From the NCBI RefSeq assembly GCF_004138485.1, contig NZ_RYEV01000004.1, forward strand, positions 1,114,803 to 1,178,802: DNA of 64,000 bases, in the 5' to 3' direction. The first letter of the stretch is position 1. The number at the start of each line of letters is the position of its first letter. Below the pieces are notes generated by a model. The model did no database searches and was not told where the DNA came from. It saw only the letters and a program-made list of their open reading frames with translations. The DNA is from Peristeroidobacter soli. Lineage in GTDB: Bacteria; Pseudomonadota; Gammaproteobacteria; Steroidobacterales; Steroidobacteraceae. A program made the translations under genes and the position numbers. Of the stretch, positions 47,801 to 53,941 are shown piece after piece.

Positions 47801-47973
47801 GACTGGGCGGGAATCTGGAAGACGGCCTCGCGCGAGCCGACATCTTCGATGGCGCCGCGGCTGGGGTCAGCATGAGACGCGAAGACAATGACCAACAGAC
47901 TCATCAGCACGACGCAACGCTGCAGCCGCATGACGCAGCCCGCGGGCCCGTCCGCGCTGAATCGCACCATCAT
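44827..47973 (-). CDS. TonB-dependent receptor with N-terminal STN signalling domain (FecA-like)
   Basis: 1048 residues. After a hydrophobic signal (VVLMSLLVIVFASHA) comes a secretin/TonB short (STN) domain at ~50-120 (FQIPAQSLATALIEFSDQA, then GRHRIVDALETMLKGTNL), the part that in FecA-type systems contacts the FecR-like anti-sigma protein. The plug has LDEIVVTATRV, YEAPTPTTVV, LRSMGANRTLVLMDGARL and VDVVTGGASAAYGSDAMTG; the barrel ends YRAGIRLRW. The ligand is unknown. With the FecR-like gene just upstream it forms the expected surface-signalling set. Start ATG at 47973 follows a G-rich site; an internal ATG at 47931 is possible. Promoter motif at 48040-48069. Confidence 0.9.
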   Translation of the reverse strand: MMVRFSADGPAGCVMRLQRCVVLMSLLVIVFASHADPSRGAIEDVGSREAVFQIPAQSLATALIEFSDQAHLQVISSGEEVAQSVAAEVRGRHRIVDALETMLKGTNLRYTVLSRDIISIHPKLSEHAADTALAAGSKGVEHLERADEDDVLDEIVVTATRVIRDGYEAPTPTTVVSNETLKVLAASNVADAVNFVPALAGSATPRSGNSGVSGGQAGTNTLDLRSMGANRTLVLMDGARLTPTALTGVVDINQLPDGLIERVDVVTGGASAAYGSDAMTGVVNFILNKDFTGLKTDAMVGMTEHGDGGKYQVSLTAGMPFAGTRGHFLFSSGFSDADGVRGIARSWYRGWKVLNNPDYASGNGQPELLLRPESAISQATPGALVTSGPLRGTEFTQGGAVRQFRYGAIDSPPVMSGGDWQISDRSRTPDLEAAVKRQTFFSRASWQLTDDVQIFGIASYAHSETDNQCCWNYYLNNITIQRDNAFLPDSVRADMQRLELDTLTVGSTNQDLGAIHGYSQRDVKRVVAGINGKLPRLGPSWRWDAYAQRGTSNIVNDVTSTIVANYREAIDSVRDANGQIVCRSTLTDPGNGCVPYNVLGYGVNSPAAVNYVLGTARLDQRLQQDVIAASVQGEPFSTWAGPVSMAGGVEYRQESVISHADPIAQASGYFVGNFKATRGSFDVIEGFLESVVPILSERPGAQVLDLNGAVRWTDYSASGQVVTWKLGATYSPVRNLTFRGTRSRDIRAPNLNDLFLAGQVNTQQVSDPFRANATALILRPMIGNLNLDPEQADTLGVGVVYQPGLAPGLSMSVDYYRIDVDKAIATIQQQAIVDRCFAGNTALCSAIVRDANGVITQVTVQPVNLLSETAEGVDIEASYRRPVWGGNLTLRALATHVIERRIDDGITVTELAGDNSGSAAQWRWLGMASYDTYDYGISLIGHGVSSGKLENAYVECTSACPAPSVVNRTIDNNRVAGAVYLDLSLTYRLHDTGGLRNCELFFKVDNLADRDPPPVGSIAGVSFVDPGVNPLLYDTVGRAYRAGIRLRW

Positions 47974-48039
47974 CCGCCCCCCGACTCACCATCGCATCCG
48001 TCCACTCGGCGTGGCCCGGAACTCTTCTAGTAGTGCGGA

Positions 48040-48069
48040 TATATACTTTCGAACGGCGCCGGAGGGAAG
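48040..48069 (-). promoter_or_regulatory. ECF-sigma promoter motif, STN-type TonB receptor
   Basis: Minus-strand CTTCC (48069-48065), 13 bases, then CGAAAGTATATA (48051-48040), 67 bases before the receptor ATG at 47973. Same layout as the three sister sites, with one change in each half. Confidence 0.65.
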
Positions 48070-48082
48070 CAGCGATTGGCGC

Positions 48083-49087
48083 TCAGCCGCGAGGAACCAG
48101 CTCGATGGCGTCGCCCCGCTCCCGAACCCGCAGCGGAAAGATGCTCTCGAGCGCCTTGAGCGTGTCGTCGATGCGCGAGCTGAATACCGTGCCGGTGAAA
48201 GGCATGGCGCTCAATTGCGCATCGCTGATGATGATGCGCTTGTTGTGATACCGGCTCAGGTCCTGAGCGACGCTGCCCAGCGGCTCATGCATGTACTTGA
48301 GCACGCCGCTGCGCCACGACGCCACGTCGTTGGCGTTGATCGCCGCGATGGTGACGGAGCGCGACTCGCTACTGTAAATGGCCTGTTGACCGGCCAGCAG
48401 CGGGGTTCGCACGCTCTTCGGTATCAGGTCGGCACCGTCAGCGGACTCACTACCGCTGTTCAGTTGTACGCGCCCTTCGCTGACCGAGATCACGACCCGC
48501 TCGCTGTTGCGCCTGACGTTGAATGCCGTCCCGACAGCGGTCACTCTCATGTCGCCCGCATCCACCAGGAACGGACGGCTCGGATCCTTGGCCACCAGAA
48601 AGTAAGCCTCGCCGGCATCGACACTGATGAAACGCTGGCTGGCGGTGTAGCGGGTGGTGATGCGTGAGTCCGCGCCCAGTTCCACTCGCGAGCCGTCGGG
48701 CAGCACGCTGCTGCCGGTGCCGGCGATCGGCGTCGCATAACTCTGCAGCAGCTCATCGTGATCGTTACGCAAGAGCGCGAACGAGCCGATCCCGACCGCG
48801 ATCAACACCGTCGCCGCGAGACCGAGCCACACGGGACGATGCATTCGCCATCCCACCACGCCGACCTGCCGTTGCGCCAGCGGCGCTTCGGGCGCGGCCG
48901 GATTGGCCGCGTGCCACACCAATTGCGCCGACTGAAATTCTTCCAGGTTGCGCGGATCCTCTTCGCACCATTGCAGCCACGCGACGGCCAGCGCTTCGTC
49001 GCCCGGCGCATCGTGCAAGCGGACCAGCCAGTCGGCGGCCGCCGCCATCCGGTCCAGGTCTGCAGTGGTGGGGATCGAACCTGTCAT
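48083..49087 (-). CDS. FecR-like anti-sigma/signal transducer
   Basis: 334 residues from the ATG at 49087, which overlaps the sigma-factor stop as ATGA. In order: a DUF4880-type N-terminal domain that would bind the sigma factor (AAADWLVRLHDAPGDE, then AWLQWCEEDPRNLEEF), one transmembrane helix (VWLGLAATVLIAVGIGSFAL, ~85-105), a periplasmic FecR domain (GSSVLPDGSRVELGADSRI, VTAVGTAFNVRR) and a C-terminal STN-like segment (PLGSVAQDLSRYHNKRIIIS). It sits in the inner membrane and relays the state of the STN-type receptor to the sigma factor. Neighbours on both sides fit the FecI-FecR-FecA arrangement. Confidence 0.92.
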   Translation of the reverse strand: MTGSIPTTADLDRMAAAADWLVRLHDAPGDEALAVAWLQWCEEDPRNLEEFQSAQLVWHAANPAAPEAPLAQRQVGVVGWRMHRPVWLGLAATVLIAVGIGSFALLRNDHDELLQSYATPIAGTGSSVLPDGSRVELGADSRITTRYTASQRFISVDAGEAYFLVAKDPSRPFLVDAGDMRVTAVGTAFNVRRNSERVVISVSEGRVQLNSGSESADGADLIPKSVRTPLLAGQQAIYSSESRSVTIAAINANDVASWRSGVLKYMHEPLGSVAQDLSRYHNKRIIISDAQLSAMPFTGTVFSSRIDDTLKALESIFPLRVRERGDAIELVPRG

Positions 49088-49689
49088 CGCTTCAGGCGCT
49101 CCAGCGCCTCCTCTTTGCTTGCGCCTCGCAGGCGCAGCTGGCAATACATCAGCGAACGCGTCAGGTGGTGCCGGACCATGCGCTCGGTCACTTTGAGCTC
49201 GACCGCAATCTCCGCCACGCTCAGGCCCTGCACCCGATGCAGGTAAAATGCGCGCTGCGCCGACGGCGTCAACTCGTCCAGACACCGGTTTACAAAACCC
49301 AGCTCCTCGGCCGCCAGGGTGCGACGCTCGGGATCGTCCCGGACCGTCAGCTCATCGAACAGCTCGGCCTCGACCGCGGCAGCCGATCGATACCGGACAT
49401 TGCGCTGACGCAGCCGGTCCACCGCCAGGTTCGAAGCGATCCGAAACAAGTACGCCCGCAGCAGGCTGGCCGCCCCGGGCCGATCCAGCTGCAACAGCCG
49501 CACGTACGATTCCTGCGCCACTTCCTTCGCGTCCTGCACCGACTTCAATTGCAGCGTCAACAGACTGACCAGCGCCTGGTTGTGCTCACGAAACAAGCGC
49601 TTGACGAGCTCCGCCCGCGCGGCGCTGTCGGCGTCGTCGCTCGGGGGCTCAGTCACGAACGGTGGCTCTGGGACGTAGTCCGATGGCAT
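49084..49689 (-). CDS. ECF (FecI-like) RNA polymerase sigma factor
   Basis: 201 residues. Sigma region 2 is visible at ~25-95 (LVKRLFREHNQALVSLLTL, DAKEVAQESYVRLLQL, YLFRIASNLAVDRLRQRN) and region 4 at ~130-185 (LDELTPSAQRAFYLHRVQG, then LSVAEIAVELKVTERMVRHH). It has an ATG at 49689 with AAGG in front and overlaps the anti-sigma gene by 4 bases. The motif at 49718-49747 immediately upstream suggests it activates its own gene, and the same motif precedes two receptors and a cytochrome gene nearby. Confidence 0.93.
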   Translation of the reverse strand: MPSDYVPEPPFVTEPPSDDADSAARAELVKRLFREHNQALVSLLTLQLKSVQDAKEVAQESYVRLLQLDRPGAASLLRAYLFRIASNLAVDRLRQRNVRYRSAAAVEAELFDELTVRDDPERRTLAAEELGFVNRCLDELTPSAQRAFYLHRVQGLSVAEIAVELKVTERMVRHHLTRSLMYCQLRLRGASKEEALERLKR

Positions 49690-49717
49690 CGTAACCTTCT
49701 GGCGCGCTGGCCATGCC

Positions 49718-49747
49718 TATATACGTTCGAGGCTGGCCAGACGGAAA
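49718..49747 (-). promoter_or_regulatory. ECF-sigma promoter motif, sigma-factor gene (autoregulation)
   Basis: Minus-strand TTTCC (49747-49743), 13 bases, then CGAACGTATATA (49729-49718), 28 bases before the sigma ATG. This copy is closest to the consensus of the four sites. Measured to the CGTA core the gap is 17 bases, normal for ECF promoters. Confidence 0.7.
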
Positions 49748-49774
49748 CCGGGCCGGCACTTTACTCCGCCCCGC

Positions 49775-51076
49775 TCAGCGCTGCCTGGCCACTTGCGCTT
49801 CGGTGACCGCGCCGCCGACATTGCCCCAGGCATTGCGCAGGTAGCTCGCGATGGCCGCCACTTCGTCATCGGCGAGCTTGTCGCCGAAGTGACCGGGCAT
49901 GTCCTTCCAACGCTTCGGGCCAGGCAACTTCGCCAGGTGCGGGCCGTAAAGAATGACGTTGATGAGCGACGCCGGATTGCTCGCCTGCACCACCGGATTG
50001 CCGACCAGCTTCGCGCCGGCATCGAAAGCCTGAGCGCCGAGACCGTTGGGCTGATGACAGGTGCCGCAGTGAACGCTGTAAAGGGCCTCACCGGCGCTCA
50101 GCACCGCTTCGCTCGCGGGTTTGCCGATGGCGCCTTCGTCGGCCGGCAGACTCTTCAAGTACCTGGCCATGGCAAGCGTGTCCGCATCGGTGAGGTGCCG
50201 CGTGCTGTTCAAGATGACTTCGTTCATCGGGCCGTGCGTCTCGCTGAAGGAATTGCGCCCGGTCTTGAGATAGGTCGCGACCTCCTCCACTGGCCATGGG
50301 CCCAGACCGTTCTTGGCACTGGTGAGATTCGGCGCCGACCACGGACGGCTCTCGCCGGTCACGACCTTGTCGGTGTATTCGCCGCCGGTATAGGCCTTGC
50401 TGGTCTGTTCCGCGCCCAGAAAGTTTCGAGGCGAATGACACGCGGAGCAATGACCCAGGCTTTCGACCAGATAGGCGCCGCGATTCCATTCGGGCGATTG
50501 CGCGCTATCGGGCTGGAAGCGCCCTGCGTCGAAGAACATCGTCTTCCAGAGACCGAGCGCCCAGCGTTGATTGAACGGGAACCCCATTTCGTTCTGCGGT
50601 GGCTGCTCGCTCACCGGCGGGACGATCTTCAGGAACGCGTACAGCGCGGCCACATCTTCATCGCTCAACTTCGTGTATGCCGTGTATGGAAACGCGGGAT
50701 AGAGATGCGCGCCGTCGGGGCGCACGCCTTCGCGAACCGCGCGAACGAATTGCTCCTCGGTCCATTTGCCGATGCCCGCGTCGGGATCGGAGGTGATGTT
50801 GGTCGAATAGAGCTTGCCAAACGGCGTCTCGAAGCCGAGACCGCCGGCGAAAGGCTGTCCTCCAGGGGCAGTGTGGCAACTGACGCAATTTCCGGCACGG
50901 GCAAGATAGCGGCCGCGTTCGATGAGCGAATTGCCTTGATCGCCGGTGGCGGGTACGGAGCTGTCAGCCTTGGTGGAGCTCGCGAGCGACAGCCCGGCCA
51001 GAGCCGTCAGACCGAGCGCTCCCAGTACAGCGGCGACACGAGCGTGTCGACCGCCGTCGATTGTCGACGTCGTCAT
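49775..51076 (-). CDS. Periplasmic triheme cytochrome c (alcohol/gluconate dehydrogenase cytochrome-subunit type)
   Basis: 433 residues with an N-terminal membrane/signal segment (VAAVLGALGLTALAGLSLA). Three haem c sites are present: CVSCH at 64-68, CSACH at 210-214 and CGTCH at 337-341, spaced as in the cytochrome subunits of membrane-bound alcohol, aldehyde and gluconate dehydrogenases. Methionines in suitable positions (for example GFPFNQ preceded by NEM, and DMPGHF) could be axial ligands. No dehydrogenase gene is adjacent. It is divergent from the LAL regulator and its start region carries the ECF motif, so it appears to belong to the sigma regulon with the receptor operons rather than to a local dehydrogenase. 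Confidence 0.88.
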   Translation of the reverse strand: MTTSTIDGGRHARVAAVLGALGLTALAGLSLASSTKADSSVPATGDQGNSLIERGRYLARAGNCVSCHTAPGGQPFAGGLGFETPFGKLYSTNITSDPDAGIGKWTEEQFVRAVREGVRPDGAHLYPAFPYTAYTKLSDEDVAALYAFLKIVPPVSEQPPQNEMGFPFNQRWALGLWKTMFFDAGRFQPDSAQSPEWNRGAYLVESLGHCSACHSPRNFLGAEQTSKAYTGGEYTDKVVTGESRPWSAPNLTSAKNGLGPWPVEEVATYLKTGRNSFSETHGPMNEVILNSTRHLTDADTLAMARYLKSLPADEGAIGKPASEAVLSAGEALYSVHCGTCHQPNGLGAQAFDAGAKLVGNPVVQASNPASLINVILYGPHLAKLPGPKRWKDMPGHFGDKLADDEVAAIASYLRNAWGNVGGAVTEAQVARQR

Positions 51077-51115
51077 TAGTTATCGAATCCCCCACCATGG
51101 CACGCGGCCCAGCCG

Positions 51116-51145
51116 TATATACGTTTCAGCGTGGGGGGATGGAAA
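51116..51145 (-). promoter_or_regulatory. ECF-sigma promoter motif, triheme cytochrome gene
   Basis: Minus-strand TTTCC (51145-51141), 13 bases, then GAAACGTATATA (51127-51116), 40 bases before the ATG at 51076. It aligns without gaps with the three other sites and lies in the divergent region shared with the LAL regulator. Confidence 0.7.
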
Positions 51146-51230
51146 CGGGCCGATTTGGAGATTCCTGGCAGCGGCGTGCACAATCGCCCTGTTGCCCGAA
51201 CCAGAGCGTTTCGCTCCGATCCGCAGACCG

Positions 51231-53843
51231 ATGACAGCGCCACCGCCTGCCCGCGACTTTCCACCGTGGTTACTGCGCTCGCGGATCTCACCACCGCGCC
51301 AGCAACGCCGGTTGGTCGCTCGTACGCGACTGATGCAGCTCCTCGACAAGGCACAGCCTGGGCATATCGTGCTCGCATGCGCCCCGCCCGGATTCGGCAA
51401 GAGCGTGACGCTTGCCGAGTGGTCCGACAGAGTCAAAAAGAATGGCGGCCACGCAGCGTGGCTGACGCTGGATGCCACCGATGAGCCCGCCACGCTGGTG
51501 GAGTATCTGAGGTTCGCTTTCCATGGCTCGGGTCTGCCGATGACCTCCGCAGAGGAAGCCTTCCCAAGCGCGCCCATGCTTCGGCTGCAACTGCTTCTGG
51601 CAATGGTGGAGGCAGCCGACGTTCCTTTGTTACTCGTGCTGGATGATGTGGAGCGCGCAACGCCGGCGATGACTCGAGTCCTGGAGGCGTTGTGCCGATT
51701 CCAACCACAAAACCTGATTCTCGCCCTGGCCACGCGTGAAGCCAGCGTCCTGGATCTCTCCAGCTACGCCGAGCGCGGCCTGCTCACCACGCTCGACACT
51801 GACGCGCTACGGTTCGACCGGGAGGAAGTGCAATCACTCTGGGGCGCATCGGCGACGCGTGCGCAAGTCTCCACGGTGGAGCAGCGAAGCGGAGGATGGC
51901 CGGCGCTGCTGCAACTGATGTTACAGCACGGCCTCACGTCGCACTTCGATACGGGTGCAACGGCATCAGGCAGTGCGTCCGCCGCGGCATCTTTTTTCGA
52001 GAAGCGCCTGCTGCTGCGGCTCGATACAAATGTTCGCGGTGCCTTGCTGCGACTATCTTTACTTGCTTCATTTACGCCGAGCCTGGCCGCGGCACTGCTC
52101 GATACCAGTGCCGCCGACGCCGAGACGACGCTGGCCAGATTGTCGATGCTCGGGGTGATCTCCACGACCCGGGTCGATGGCGGCCCGGAGACGGCCATCT
52201 ACCCTCTGCTACGCGATTACCTCGCCGAACGTTTCCAGACACAAGAGCCGCAAGCCGCGGCGGACACTCATCGCAAGGCCGTCCAGCTGTTCCTTCGGCA
52301 GAAAGATTTTGTCGCCGCGACCCGTCACGCGGCGGCGTTGGGCGATGATGAATTCCTCGCCGATGTCGTGGAAACCGTGGACCCGCTGTTGCTCGGTCTT
52401 CGCGAAGGCTTTCCCCGGTTGCGCCAGATCATGCGCTTCATCCCGGATGCCATCGCGACCAGCCGGCCGCGCATCGGCTACGCATGCGTCGCGAACAGCA
52501 TCAAGGCCGGGCGACTGAAGGAAGCCGAGCGTGTCTTCATGGCACTCGAAGCGCTCGCCAGCAAGCGCGCACGCTCGCCGACGGTGCAATTCGAGCGTGC
52601 CATCGCTCTGTCGCTGCTGGCGATCTACAAAGGCACGACCATCACCGAGCGGGACATCGGTGCACTGGATGTTTTCCTCGCGAAGACGCCGTCACTGGCG
52701 CCGATCGTGCGCAGTCTCATAGAAACATTGCGCAGCTTTGTCTATCAACAGCGCGGGCGCTTTCCAGAAGCGGAAACGGCGACCCGAGTGTCGATGGCGT
52801 GCGCCGAGGAAGCGGGCTCCGCCTATGTCGCCTACTTCAGCTATTGCGATCTCGGCATGTTCGCCGGCCTGCAGGGCCGCACCCAGGAAGGACTCGCGCA
52901 CTTCGACGAGGGCGATCGTGCCTGCGCATCGGTCGTGCGTAGCGACGAGCGACTCGGCTCGATCCGCGATGCCTTTCGCCTGGAACTCCAGCACGAGACA
53001 GCGCCTGCGAACGCGAGCCCGGCGGCGCGTCTGAAAAACATATGTATCCGGCTGCCCAGCCTGGAGGGTTGGCCGGATGTTTACTCGGCCGCCTTCCGGA
53101 CGTTCTCGGAGCAATTGTTCCTGAGCGAGGACCTCGCCGGCGGGCTCGCGATTCTCACCGTCGGGCTCGACTATCTGCGGGAACAGGGAATCTCCGGCGC
53201 GCCCACGGTGCTGCTGGCACAACGCGCCATGCTGCTGGCGCTGGCGGATCGAGTCGATGAAGCGCGTGAGGAATTGCGCCACACGCAGTCGTCCGAGTTG
53301 CCGGCGTCACAGTTCTTCGATCGCCCCTGGCGAGAAATAGAAGCGCTGCTCGAAGCAGAAGCCGCCATCGCATTGGCGACTTCCAGCAAACCGAAACATC
53401 TCACCCGCGCCATCGCCCATGCGCAGCGCGCTGGCAACGTGCGTTCCGAAATACGGTTGCGCAGATGGCAGCTCGCCATCGATGGCAAAGTCGACCCAGC
53501 CGGCCAGGCGCGGCTTTCGAAGCTGGAACATGCCAGCGGCTTCCGCCGCACGGAGGTCCTGCTCGCTGGCAAATTGCAGAAACACGGCGGCCACTCCGCC
53601 GGGCCGAAACGTGCCAACGTCACCGTGCTCGCCTCGCCGGTACGCAGCCCCTACTACCTCACGCCACGCGAGTTCGACGTGATTGCCTGCCTGGAACGCG
53701 GCCTCGGCGACAAAGCGATTGCCAAGGAACTGGGCATTACGGCACATGGGGTGCGTTACCACCTGAAGCGCATCTACGCGAAGTTGCACGTGAGCGATCG
53801 CGTGGAGGCCCGCAAGAAGGCCGGCAAGCTCGGTCTGATGTGA
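51231..53843 (+). CDS. LuxR-family LAL (MalT-like) transcriptional activator
   Basis: 870 residues from the ATG at 51231; the frame is open further upstream, but the homology starts here (LLRSRISPPRQQRRLVART). An ATPase domain has Walker A PGFGKSV (~53-59) and a Walker B-like LLLVLDDVERA. A long helical TPR-like central region follows, then a C-terminal LuxR helix-turn-helix (LTPREFDVIACLERGLGDKA, then IAKELGITAHGVRYHLKRIY). LAL proteins are ATP-dependent activators switched on by a small ligand. The gene ends 98 bases before a TonB receptor operon in the same direction, the likely target; a direct repeat that could be its operator starts at 53844. Confidence 0.88.
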   Translation: MTAPPPARDFPPWLLRSRISPPRQQRRLVARTRLMQLLDKAQPGHIVLACAPPGFGKSVTLAEWSDRVKKNGGHAAWLTLDATDEPATLVEYLRFAFHGSGLPMTSAEEAFPSAPMLRLQLLLAMVEAADVPLLLVLDDVERATPAMTRVLEALCRFQPQNLILALATREASVLDLSSYAERGLLTTLDTDALRFDREEVQSLWGASATRAQVSTVEQRSGGWPALLQLMLQHGLTSHFDTGATASGSASAAASFFEKRLLLRLDTNVRGALLRLSLLASFTPSLAAALLDTSAADAETTLARLSMLGVISTTRVDGGPETAIYPLLRDYLAERFQTQEPQAAADTHRKAVQLFLRQKDFVAATRHAAALGDDEFLADVVETVDPLLLGLREGFPRLRQIMRFIPDAIATSRPRIGYACVANSIKAGRLKEAERVFMALEALASKRARSPTVQFERAIALSLLAIYKGTTITERDIGALDVFLAKTPSLAPIVRSLIETLRSFVYQQRGRFPEAETATRVSMACAEEAGSAYVAYFSYCDLGMFAGLQGRTQEGLAHFDEGDRACASVVRSDERLGSIRDAFRLELQHETAPANASPAARLKNICIRLPSLEGWPDVYSAAFRTFSEQLFLSEDLAGGLAILTVGLDYLREQGISGAPTVLLAQRAMLLALADRVDEAREELRHTQSSELPASQFFDRPWREIEALLEAEAAIALATSSKPKHLTRAIAHAQRAGNVRSEIRLRRWQLAIDGKVDPAGQARLSKLEHASGFRRTEVLLAGKLQKHGGHSAGPKRANVTVLASPVRSPYYLTPREFDVIACLERGLGDKAIAKELGITAHGVRYHLKRIYAKLHVSDRVEARKKAGKLGLM

Positions 53844-53875
53844 CCCCTACTAACCGGACGCCGCCCCCTACTAAC
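53844..53875 (+). promoter_or_regulatory. Direct repeat CCCCTACTAAC x2, 21 bases apart (candidate activator site)
   Basis: Identical 11-base copies at 53844-53854 and 53865-53875, two helical turns apart, begin right after the LAL regulator stop and upstream of the receptor operon. MalT-type activators bind short direct repeats on one face of the helix, so this is a candidate operator. Inference from position and spacing only. Confidence 0.4.
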
Positions 53876-53887
53876 GTCGCCCCTTTC

Positions 53888-53923
53888 GCGCCCGGCCACG
53901 CACGGCAGAATCGGTCCGGGCGC
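53888..53923 (+). promoter_or_regulatory. Inverted repeat in the leader of the DUF917/hydantoinase operon
   Basis: GCGCCCGG (53888-53895) and CCGGGCGC (53916-53923) can form an 8-pair stem with a 20-base loop, ending 18 bases before the receptor ATG. It could be a leader hairpin or the end of the regulator transcript; no U-tract follows. High GC makes chance pairing possible. Confidence 0.3.
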
Positions 53924-53941
53924 AGGCTACTGGGTTTCGAC

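Noticed and set aside
49087-49285. Longer N-terminus for the FecR-like protein
   Set aside because: The extension overlaps the sigma coding region in another frame and lacks homology; the ATGA overlap at 49087 is a better start.
33934-51090. Shared 11-mer GTTATCGAATC next to the starts at 33932 and 51076
   Set aside because: Two copies only, different contexts, no spacing logic; too short to call a regulatory element.
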